Assembly: GCF_900112405.1 (NCBI RefSeq)
Contig: NZ_FOLI01000001.1
Location: 434,001-498,000, forward strand
Direction: 5' to 3'
DNA: 64,000 bases
Source of the DNA: Fructobacillus durionis
GTDB taxonomy: Bacteria; Bacillota; Bacilli; Lactobacillales; Lactobacillaceae
The position numbers and the translations under genes were made by a program. The notes below the pieces were generated by a model, which saw only the letters and a list, made by a program, of their open reading frames with translations, was not told where the DNA came from and did not search any database. Positions 1 to 6,583 of this stretch are shown piece after piece (positions within the stretch are counted from its first letter, which is position 1; every line of letters starts with the position of its first letter).

Positions 1-462
1 CAAGGCATCCGACCGACCATTCCCATAAACCAAAGTCGGATTAACAATTGCTGTTGGAATTCCGCTGTTGACTAACATGTCTGTTATTACCTGCTTGATT
101 TCAAGAAAAGCTTTCGGGCCAAGACTACCTTGAATGAAACCCATTCCTTTGACATGATAAGCCTTTGCAATTTTCAACATCACTTTTGCAGGCTCCTCAT
201 TGATAGTTTTTAATTGTTCCTTGTCTTTTTCTGGCCGCCCAACAAGGTCAATAATATAGTCAATATGATCTGGGAGCATTGCTTTCAATTCAGAAAAATT
301 CGTTACATCAACTGCATAATTATGTATATTAGGCTGATTAAGCACCTGCTTTTCTGATCGTGAATAGACAAAAAAATCCACGTTAGCATCACGATTTACC
401 CAAGTTTCAATAATATTTCTTCCAATGTAGCCACCGCCACCTAAAAGTACTACGTTCGTCAT
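1..462 (-). CDS. NAD(P)-binding epimerase/dehydratase-like protein, 3' end beyond the window
   Basis: Only the first 154 codons lie in the window; the frame is open to base 1. The ATG is at 462. The N-terminus reads MTNVVLLGGGGYIGRNI, the glycine-rich dinucleotide-binding turn of extended SDR/NmrA-like proteins, and further on there is LVYGNGRSD, resembling the segment after the catalytic tyrosine in epimerases. These proteins usually act on nucleotide sugars, quinones or small carbonyl compounds; the substrate cannot be told from this part. The gene is divergent from the TetR gene at 558, with an inverted repeat between them, so TetR control is likely. Family call firm, function unknown. Confidence 0.8.
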   Translation of the reverse strand, partial: MTNVVLLGGGGYIGRNIIETWVNRDANVDFFVYSRSEKQVLNQPNIHNYAVDVTNFSELKAMLPDHIDYIIDLVGRPEKDKEQLKTINEEPAKVMLKIAKAYHVKGMGFIQGSLGPKAFLEIKQVITDMLVNSGIPTAIVNPTLVYGNGRSDAL

Positions 463-494
463 AAATTCATCCTTTTTTTGTATAATTAAAATTG

Positions 495-512
495 TATATG
501 TATCAGCATATA
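495..512. promoter_or_regulatory. Inverted repeat in divergent promoter region (candidate TetR operator)
   Basis: TATATG and CATATA are separated by six bases, midway between the divergent epimerase and TetR genes. The position suits an operator controlling both. This is inference; no operator for this regulator is known to me. Confidence 0.4.
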
Positions 513-557
513 GTACAGTCATACAAAGAAGAACAACAGGTTATCGAAAAGTGTTGA

Positions 558-1142
558 GTGAAAATGGATAGTCATTTAATTAAAAACAATACAAAATCAA
601 AAATATTCTCCACATTAATTTTATTTACCAAGGACAAAACTATTTACACGGTAACAGTAGCCGAATTAACTCGAAAAATTGGCATTAATCGAAGTACATT
701 TTATTTATATTTCACTGACATCTCTGATGCCATATCGCAAATGGAAAAGTTGCTAATTGAAAACATTATTAACGTATTAAAACGGACTCGAACACTTCAC
801 AGTGATGATGCAATTGAACTTGATATGTATAAAGCAATTACCTATTCAATAGATAATAATAGCGATGCTTTTATTGCACTCTTAGGGACGAACGGAGATC
901 AACAGTTTGCTAATCGCCTGAAACAAAGCATTGCTCCTTTTATCGGTCCTAATGGGATTACAAAAACGACCAAAAATTCAGATATTCCAGAGGACTTTGC
1001 AGAAGATTTTATTATTAATAGTATTTTCAGCATCGTCCTCTTCTGGATCAACCATAATGCGGAGATGCCTTATGAAAAAGTCGCGAAGATTATCTATAAA
1101 ACCAGAAGACTATCGCCACTCGAAATTGCAGGTGTTAACTAA
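558..1142 (+). CDS. TetR/AcrR family transcriptional regulator
   Basis: 194 residues from a GTG at 558; an ATG two codons later (564) is equally possible because no strong ribosome site decides it. Residues about 25-50 (VTVAELTRKIGINRSTFYLYFTD) form the helix-turn-helix with the usual STFYxYF recognition helix. The C-terminal two thirds is a variable ligand-binding half, as expected of the family. It is divergent from an NAD-binding epimerase gene that it probably represses. The last 23 codons recur, decayed, at 5602-5673, showing that a relative of this gene once stood there. Confidence 0.85.
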   Translation: MKMDSHLIKNNTKSKIFSTLILFTKDKTIYTVTVAELTRKIGINRSTFYLYFTDISDAISQMEKLLIENIINVLKRTRTLHSDDAIELDMYKAITYSIDNNSDAFIALLGTNGDQQFANRLKQSIAPFIGPNGITKTTKNSDIPEDFAEDFIINSIFSIVLFWINHNAEMPYEKVAKIIYKTRRLSPLEIAGVN

Positions 1143-1180
1143 TAAAAATCTCCCCCACTATTAAATATAAAAACTCATTA

Positions 1181-1221
1181 AAAAAACGGCTTTCCTTATC
1201 AATTAAAGAAAACCGTTTTTT
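1181..1221. terminator. Bidirectional terminator between tetR and GNAT genes
   Basis: AAAAAACGG and CCGTTTTTT flank an imperfect stem between the convergent genes, with a T-run on either strand. Confidence 0.65.
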
Positions 1222-1222
1222 C

Positions 1223-1705
1223 TTATAAATCTAAAATAAAGAATTGATCACAGGCGTTATGTTGAGCTTCTTTCAACGGTGCATCAATCTCTCGAAAGCC
1301 GACTTTTTGATAGACATGAACAGCTGACTCTAATTTGTGATGCGTTTCGAGGTAAAGCTGCTGATAGCCAGCCTTGCGTGCCTCATTGATGACCAGCTCA
1401 ATTAATTGATAACTGAGCCCTTGTCCTCGAGATGCCTCACTCAAATAAAGTTTTTGTAGTTCTGCCACCCTTTGTTCATTATCGTATTCAGCGAAACCTG
1501 CGCCACCAAATACCTCCCCCTCATCACTTAAAGCAACATAGTAATCCCGGTTATCTTTCGCATCGTAGAAACGACTCATTTGCCCCAGTTCAGGATCAAA
1601 GTAAGCCGTTCCTTTAATGTTTAAACCAAAGGACTTTAACGAGCTTTGTATAATGTTTTTCAAAGCGGCGTCATCATTTGGCGTAATTTTCCGTATCTGC
1701 GTCAT
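1223..1705 (-). CDS. GNAT family N-acetyltransferase
   Basis: 160 residues, a normal length for a single-domain GNAT. The acetyl-CoA binding motif A is visible as LYLSEASRGQGLSYQLIEL (about residues 88-106), followed by the conserved ETHHKLESAVHVYQKVGF helix-strand that ends the fold. The acceptor substrate cannot be inferred. It is convergent with the TetR gene and lies between that gene and an SDR gene fragment (1772-1970). Elsewhere in the window a TetR end and an SDR gene are adjacent, so this gene may have been inserted between them. Confidence 0.85.
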   Translation of the reverse strand: MTQIRKITPNDDAALKNIIQSSLKSFGLNIKGTAYFDPELGQMSRFYDAKDNRDYYVALSDEGEVFGGAGFAEYDNEQRVAELQKLYLSEASRGQGLSYQLIELVINEARKAGYQQLYLETHHKLESAVHVYQKVGFREIDAPLKEAQHNACDQFFILDL

Positions 1706-1771
1706 TTTGTCTATTCCTTTGGCCTTCCAATTCCTATCTTATAGATCAATTCTTATAAATCAATTTAACTC

Positions 1772-1970
1772 TTAATTTAACTCTTTATGTAGTTCGATAA
1801 AGTCACCCCTGGTGCTTTTGACCATCTAAAATGACGTCCACAATTTCCTGGCCAACCGTTTCAGCCGTCTTAAAACCCTCGACTGACATGTTTCCGTTTT
1901 CTGCCTTCATTTCCACCTTCTGCCCCGTTGGCGCGTGAAAATCGCCTGGTTCCAATGCTTTAAAAGTCAT
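1772..1970 (-). pseudogene. 3' fragment of an SDR oxidoreductase gene, frameshifted
   Basis: From an ATG at 1970 the minus strand encodes 55 residues ending in GFKTAETVGQEIVDVILDG and QKHQG, then TGA at 1803. The same segment, with only small differences, is the C-terminus of the intact SDR at 5685-6377 (GFKTADTVGQEIVDVILDG, QKHQG). In the intact gene DFIELHEELK follows; here an extra G puts that tail out of frame, but it can still be read (DFIELHKELN) to a stop at 1772. The catalytic and cofactor-binding parts are absent. A weak ribosome site (GAAAGAAG) precedes the ATG, so translation of the stub is possible, but I read it as a relic. Confidence 0.8.
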
Positions 1971-2035
1971 AAGGTCTTCTTTCAGTAAAATTAATTATAA
2001 AAATATTTTATCATAATTTTCTAATGATAATCACA

Positions 2036-2060
2036 TTGTTAAGGACCGTTTTGTTATACT
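2036..2060 (+). promoter_or_regulatory. Extended -10 promoter of the S9 peptidase gene
   Basis: TGTTATACT is an extended -10 box with its hexamer at 2055-2060. The upstream TTGTTA at 2036 is too close to be a normal -35. GGAGG follows at 2081, six bases before the ATG. Confidence 0.45.
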
Positions 2061-2090
2061 AAGTGTATTATCAAACCTTAGGAGGACGCT

Positions 2091-4034
2091 ATGCCCGGAG
2101 TTCAAATAACCGATTTATATCAATTAAAAAGTCTTAGTCAGCCATTCGTGAATAATGGTACGGTTTTCTTTGTGCAAAGCATGCTGGACGAAAAAGAAAA
2201 CACTTATCGAGCAGATATCTACTCTATTGATGCTCAGCAGACCGTCCGTCCCTACACAAACAGCGGGCTGAACCTACAGCCAGTCGTTAGCCAGGACTTC
2301 CTTTACTTCCGCTATAAAGAAAACGAAGGTGCCTTTCAACTCATGAAGATGCCGGTTGATGGTGGTGTGGCAGAAGCCCTGACCGTCGAAGATAGTGTCG
2401 ATCAACTCGTTTTATCAGCAGACAAAACCAAGATTTTCTTCAAGTCTGTTCATACAGACGACACGAAGAAAGAGCCTCTTGGGATTCGACACCTAACAGA
2501 GGTTCAAAATAAAGCCGATGGTATTGGTTGGTTGCCAACCAACAAGACCTATTCATTGAAGGTTTACAATGTTCGAAATGGTGAAACAAAAACCTTCTGG
2601 ACGCGAAAACAGGACTTCAATTTACAAGATGTTTCATCTGACAACGGCAAAGTCCTTTACCTTGCTGCCGAACACCCAGAATGGGATGACAAGTTTGACG
2701 ATACGATGGCTGTCTACTGCTATGACCAAAAGGCCGACAAGCATCAGCGGCTTACTAGAGCCATGCCCGAAGCAGTCTTTTCCGACGCTCATTTTTCACC
2801 CGATGGCAAGCAGGCTGCCTTGATTGGAACTGACTTTAAGCATTATTCAGCCTCTGTTAATCAGCTTTATCGATACGACTTTACTAATGCCGAGCTTAAG
2901 AACGTCACTGAAAACGCGGACTTAAACGTGGGCTATGAGCACAGTATCGGGAGCGATTTGATTCAAAACCGCTCCAACCGTTCTATTTATTGGTTATCAA
3001 ACGAAGCCTTTCTCTTTATTGCCTATGACCATGGGCACAGCCAACTCTATTATTACGATGGCCAGAAAAAACAATTACTCAGCGATGAAGCACGAGACAT
3101 TGTGGACTTTGTGCCAGTTGATGATCAAACAGTCGTTTTCGTCAATTCAACACCGGAAAAACCATCCGAATTAAAAGAATGGCAGCTCTCGTCCAAAAAG
3201 GAACAGACGCTCTATAATCCAAACAAAGCGTACGAAAATACTCATCAATATGCTAAAGTCACTTCCTTCCACTACCCTTCTACCGACCAAGAAGTCGAAG
3301 TACAGGGTTGGTTTACAAGGGCTCAGGGAGATTCCGAAGCTGCACCCCTCATCCTTTATGTTCATGGTGGCCCTCATGCCGCTTACGGGGACACCTTCTT
3401 CCACGAGTTCCAGGCACTGGCAGCCGAAGGCTACCACGTCGCCTACGTGAACCCACGTGGCTCAACCAGTTACGGGGAAGACTTTGCCACCGCCGTCATG
3501 GGTCACTACGGTGAGTGCGACTACGACGATGTCATGGCCGGACTAGACTACGTTCTCGAACACTTTGACGGTATCGACCAGAAGCACCTCTTCATCGCCG
3601 GTGGTTCCTACGGTGGCTTCATGTCCGCCTGGGTCGTTGGCCATAACAACCGCTTCCAAGCCGCCGTTATTCAGCGCCCCGCCATCGACTGGATTGGCCT
3701 CTACGGCAACAGTGATATCGGTGTGACTTTCGTATCCGCTGAAATGGGCGCAGACCTCTATAAGGACGCCGGCGCAGCTCAATACTATTGGGAAAAGTCG
3801 CCTTTGGCATACGCCGATAAGGTTCAAACACCAACAAGAATACAGCACGGTGTCCTGGACCGTCGCTGCCCGGCCAGCCAAAGTGAAGCGCTCTTCACAG
3901 CCATTAAACGCACCGGCACCGACTGTGACTACATCCGCTACCCACAATCCTTCCACGGGCTCTCTCGAAACGGTGCACCAGCACTTCGAGTACGACGAAT
4001 CAATGACATTGTCGATTGGTTTAAGCGTTACTAA
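2091..4034 (+). CDS. S9 family serine peptidase (acylaminoacyl-peptidase type)
   Basis: 647 residues, start supported by GGAGG. Residues 1 to about 370 carry the irregular beta-propeller typical of the prolyl oligopeptidase family. The C-terminal alpha/beta-hydrolase has HGGPHAAYG (oxyanion region), GGSYGGFMSAW with nucleophile Ser506, Asp590 in HGVLDRRCP and His622 in SFHGLSRNG. No signal peptide, so it is cytosolic and probably trims short peptides after uptake. It is most like YuxL/acylaminoacyl peptidases; a dipeptidyl peptidase activity cannot be excluded. Single-gene unit bounded by its own promoter and terminator. Confidence 0.9.
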   Translation: MPGVQITDLYQLKSLSQPFVNNGTVFFVQSMLDEKENTYRADIYSIDAQQTVRPYTNSGLNLQPVVSQDFLYFRYKENEGAFQLMKMPVDGGVAEALTVEDSVDQLVLSADKTKIFFKSVHTDDTKKEPLGIRHLTEVQNKADGIGWLPTNKTYSLKVYNVRNGETKTFWTRKQDFNLQDVSSDNGKVLYLAAEHPEWDDKFDDTMAVYCYDQKADKHQRLTRAMPEAVFSDAHFSPDGKQAALIGTDFKHYSASVNQLYRYDFTNAELKNVTENADLNVGYEHSIGSDLIQNRSNRSIYWLSNEAFLFIAYDHGHSQLYYYDGQKKQLLSDEARDIVDFVPVDDQTVVFVNSTPEKPSELKEWQLSSKKEQTLYNPNKAYENTHQYAKVTSFHYPSTDQEVEVQGWFTRAQGDSEAAPLILYVHGGPHAAYGDTFFHEFQALAAEGYHVAYVNPRGSTSYGEDFATAVMGHYGECDYDDVMAGLDYVLEHFDGIDQKHLFIAGGSYGGFMSAWVVGHNNRFQAAVIQRPAIDWIGLYGNSDIGVTFVSAEMGADLYKDAGAAQYYWEKSPLAYADKVQTPTRIQHGVLDRRCPASQSEALFTAIKRTGTDCDYIRYPQSFHGLSRNGAPALRVRRINDIVDWFKRY

Positions 4035-4054
4035 TTAAGTAACAAATTTAACAT

Positions 4055-4093
4055 AAAAAAGCAGTTACTAATTAAAAAGTAACTGCTTTTTGT
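4055..4093 (+). terminator. Intrinsic terminator after the S9 peptidase
   Basis: AAAGCAGTTACT pairs with AGTAACTGCTTT around an AATTAAAA loop, followed by T-rich sequence. Confidence 0.85.
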
Positions 4094-4155
4094 ATGTATA
4101 CGTACATTTATAATACTTATAAATCAATATTGTATAGTAAATCATCAAAGAACAA

Positions 4156-4195
4156 TAAAAAAGAACAAACCGAGATATTCTATCTCCATTTGCTC
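4156..4195 (-). terminator. Intrinsic terminator after metQ
   Basis: On the minus strand GAGCAAA pairs with TTTGTTC, with AGATA/TATCT inside the stem, then TTTTTT. Confidence 0.75.
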
Positions 4196-4217
4196 TTCAT
4201 TTATTAAACAAAATTGC

Positions 4218-5057
4218 TTACTTTAGTCCAGGAGCACCCTTCCAAACAGCAACTTCACCAGTTTCAGACTTGTTGTTAATGTAATCGGCAACGTTATCTG
4301 ATTGGTAAGCCTTCACGAACTTCTTGATGGCTTCAGAATGCTGCTTCTTCTTTGTCGTTACAATAATGTTAATACCGTTGTGTTGGCTCTTATCGATTGG
4401 ACGAACATAGATAGCAGACTTAATTGAACGACCTGCTCCAACGATGAAACTTGGGTCAACAGAAGCCAAGTCCACTTCAGGCAAGACACGAACAAGTTGG
4501 TCCGTTCCAACTTCCTTAAACTTCAGGTTCTTCTTGTTTTCAGTAATATCCTTTAGCGTTGGGTCCTTGGCATCCTTGTTCACCTTGATCAATCCGGCAT
4601 TTTGGAGCAAGAGCAAAGTCCGTCCCTGCGTGATTTTAGTGTTTGAAATAGCCACCGTTCCACCATCAGGAATTTCATCCAAACTCTTGTGCTTATCTGA
4701 GTACAAACGACCAGCAACAAGAATTGTTTCTCCAACAGGAACCAAATCAGTCTTGTGGGCCTTGTTCCAGTCATTCAAGAAGATGTAGTGCTGGAAAGCG
4801 TTCACATCAATGTCACCACTAGATAAAGCGGCGTTAGGCTGTGTGTAATCCGTAAAAGTCTTAATCTTCAAATCAAGACCTTCCTTCTTCGCATTAGCCT
4901 TAATAATCTTCCACTGCTCATCGGTATGCTTGTCACCGGCCATGATTCCCACTGTCAAAGTCTCATTCTTTGACTTGCCTTCGTGATGCCCAAAACTCAA
5001 GTAACCAATTCCTGCCAAGGCGACCAAGGCAATAATCCAAATGTAAATCTTTTTCAT
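4218..5057 (-). CDS. metQ: MetQ/NlpA family methionine-type ABC substrate-binding protein (orphan)
   Basis: 279 residues from the ATG at 5057, chosen over an upstream start at 5099 because AGAAGGA precedes it. Residues 4-21 form a hydrophobic segment, but there is no lipobox cysteine (ALVALAGIGYLSFG), so the protein seems to be anchored by an uncleaved helix rather than lipidated. The binding fold shows LTVGIMAG, ANAALSSGDIDVNAFQHY-like and NTKITQGRTLLLLQNAGLI segments typical of the NlpA family. The permease and ATPase genes (metP, metN) are not adjacent. The leader encodes a methionine-rich peptide and an attenuator, which independently supports methionine as the ligand. Confidence 0.88.
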   Translation of the reverse strand: MKKIYIWIIALVALAGIGYLSFGHHEGKSKNETLTVGIMAGDKHTDEQWKIIKANAKKEGLDLKIKTFTDYTQPNAALSSGDIDVNAFQHYIFLNDWNKAHKTDLVPVGETILVAGRLYSDKHKSLDEIPDGGTVAISNTKITQGRTLLLLQNAGLIKVNKDAKDPTLKDITENKKNLKFKEVGTDQLVRVLPEVDLASVDPSFIVGAGRSIKSAIYVRPIDKSQHNGINIIVTTKKKQHSEAIKKFVKAYQSDNVADYINNKSETGEVAVWKGAPGLK

Positions 5058-5196
5058 GATAATCCTTCTCTCTAAGTAAATTCTTTCATATTTATTCATT
5101 ACTCAGTCAAGTAGGTGGATCGTTAATTCCAACACTTTTGATTAGATGATTAAGATTAATTTGTATCCATTCACGTGTTTGCTTAATTGAAGCCAT

Positions 5197-5350
5197 AAAA
5201 AAACCAGTCCTTACAGTATTGGTTCATACTGAAAGACTGGTTTTACTCGATTGAAAAAAGAGTGGCCAAATAGTCTTGATGCAATATGAACGGTCAAAGT
5301 CACTTTCTTGAAGCGCTAATCAACCGTTCATTATGACGATTGATTAGCTA
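5197..5350 (-). promoter_or_regulatory. Transcription attenuator controlled by a Met-rich leader peptide
   Basis: Minus-strand RNA between the leader stop codon and metQ contains five pairing segments. Segment 1, GCTAATCAA (5348-5340, starting at the last base of the stop codon), pairs with TTGATTAGC (5323-5315). The adjacent ATGAACGG (5331-5324) pairs with CCGTTCAT (5293-5286). GTTCATATTG (5291-5282) can pair with CAGTATGAAC (5231-5222), which is the top of the 5' arm and loop of an intrinsic terminator (5243-5197, CCAGTC...GACTGG then a T-run). If a ribosome stalls on Met codons, segment 1 stays free and the chain favours antitermination. If it reaches the stop codon, the terminator forms. 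The pairings are read by eye; the mechanism is inferred. Confidence 0.75.
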
Positions 5351-5386
5351 AAACATGGCTACGTTCATCATTTGCATCTTAAGCAT
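5348..5386 (-). CDS. Methionine-rich leader peptide for metQ
   Basis: A 12-codon ORF, MLKMQMMNVAMF, with five Met residues, preceded by AAGGAG eight bases before the ATG. It lies between a clear promoter and the terminator hairpins upstream of metQ. Its stop codon overlaps the first strand of the helix relay, as expected if ribosome position reports on methionyl-tRNA supply. Too short for standard gene finders. Coding is inferred from codon content, ribosome site and position. Confidence 0.75.
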   Translation of the reverse strand: MLKMQMMNVAMF

Positions 5387-5419
5387 TCTTTTTTCTCCTT
5401 TTTCTTTAATGTTGTTTTA

Positions 5420-5447
5420 ATTTTATCATATAGGTTGGCTATGTCAA
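5420..5447 (-). promoter_or_regulatory. Promoter of the metQ leader transcript
   Basis: TTGACA (5447-5442) and TAAAAT (5425-5420) are separated by 16 bases on the minus strand, about 35 bases upstream of the leader peptide start. Confidence 0.75.
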
Positions 5448-5601
5448 CGCTTTTTAACTATCAATATTTTAAAAAATTAGCATTTTCGATAAAAATACTA
5501 CATATCTCAAAATTGATAGGGGGTCCTTCTCTCAATTCAAATATACTTCATACCAATACCCCTTTTTCCACCAACAAAAAATGCACACCGATTCATTATC
5601 A

Positions 5602-5673
5602 GTGAAAAAAGTCGCTGTCATTATATATGAAACGAGACGATTAACACCACTTGAAATAGCCGGTATTAACTAG
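5602..5673 (+). pseudogene. 3' remnant of a TetR-family regulator gene
   Basis: Translates to VKKVAVIIYETRRLTPLEI then AGIN and a stop, nearly the same as the end of the TetR at 558-1142 (EKVAKIIYKTRRLSPLEI, AGVN). Similarity continues into the short C-rich spacer after the stop. Upstream of 5602 no homology to the rest of a TetR gene is visible. It abuts the intact SDR gene at 5685, convergent, matching the proposed ancestral TetR/SDR pair. Confidence 0.8.
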
Positions 5674-5684
5674 TTATCTCCCCC

Positions 5685-6377
5685 CTACTTCAACTCTTCA
5701 TGTAACTCAATAAAGTCACCCTGATGTTTCTGGCCATCCAAAATTACATCAACAATTTCCTGGCCGACCGTATCTGCCGTCTTAAAGCCATCAACTGCTA
5801 GATTACCGTTTAGATCAGTTGTCGTTGGCCCTGGATGAATGCTGAAGATTTCCAGTGAGCGGTTCTGGGCTTCAAAATCAATGGCCAATGCGTCCTTCAT
5901 CACGTTTTGTGCAGCCTTCGTGGCCTTATAAGCAAATGGATTCCAGTTTGGATTAGCAACTGTTGGAATCGTTATATTCACAATCCGACCATTGTTCTTT
6001 TCTAGCACTGGTAAGAGTAACTGCGTTAGCTCAAAAGTTCCGAAGAAATTTACTTGCATCGTACTTCTTAAGTCATCAACCGACGTATCATAGCTTAATT
6101 CATTTTTACCAGGAACGCCGGCATTATTTACTAAGAGTGATAGACTGTCATATTTTTGACCGATCACATCAGCTGCTTCTTTCAACGTTTCAGGCGCACT
6201 TAAATCAACTTTAACAAAGTCGGCAGCAACCCCTGACTCCTTTAAAGCCTTGACCGCCTCAATACCGCGCCCTTCATTACGGGCACCGACTAGTACCTGC
6301 CAACCTTGATTTCCTAAGGCCTTTGCAATTGCAAAACCAATGCCCTTATTAGCACCTGTGATTAACGCTTTTTTCAT
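5685..6377 (-). CDS. SDR family oxidoreductase
   Basis: 230 residues, a classical short-chain dehydrogenase. It has TGANKGIG (residues 7-14) for cofactor binding, NNAG (84-87) and the YKATK catalytic pair (Tyr150, Lys154). The place of the usual catalytic serine reads NITIPT, so threonine may substitute. GGAGG precedes the ATG. Carbonyl reductase activity on a small aldehyde or ketone, with NADP(H), is typical of close relatives, but the substrate is unknown. The gene faces a TetR remnant, and a decayed copy of its 3' end lies at 1772-1970. Confidence 0.88.
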   Translation of the reverse strand: MKKALITGANKGIGFAIAKALGNQGWQVLVGARNEGRGIEAVKALKESGVAADFVKVDLSAPETLKEAADVIGQKYDSLSLLVNNAGVPGKNELSYDTSVDDLRSTMQVNFFGTFELTQLLLPVLEKNNGRIVNITIPTVANPNWNPFAYKATKAAQNVMKDALAIDFEAQNRSLEIFSIHPGPTTTDLNGNLAVDGFKTADTVGQEIVDVILDGQKHQGDFIELHEELK

Positions 6378-6439
6378 AAATTAGTGCCTCCATTCGAATA
6401 ATATCTATCCCAATTATAGTGCAAGATTTTAGCAATAAC

Positions 6440-6473
6440 AAAAAGTCCCCTTCTGTGTGAAAGGGACTTTTTA
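6440..6473. terminator. Terminator between alsS and the SDR gene
   Basis: AAAAAGTCCC and GGGACTTTTT form a symmetric hairpin with T-runs on both strands; second in series behind alsS. Confidence 0.65.
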
Positions 6474-6503
6474 TTTTATTGAAAATAAATCCTATTTCTA
6501 CAC

Positions 6504-6539
6504 AAAAAAATGAACATCAACAAAAGTCGATGTTCATTC
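6504..6539 (-). terminator. Intrinsic terminator after alsS
   Basis: On the minus strand AATGAACATC pairs with GATGTTCATT, followed by TTTTTTT. Confidence 0.85.
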
Positions 6540-6583
6540 TCACCAAGTATCAAAAAAATTATTTGTTTAAAGCTTAATCAGAA

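Noticed and set aside
4218-5099. metQ start at 5099 (14 extra residues)
   Set aside because: The charged extension would hide the signal anchor, and AGAAGGA sits right before the ATG at 5057.
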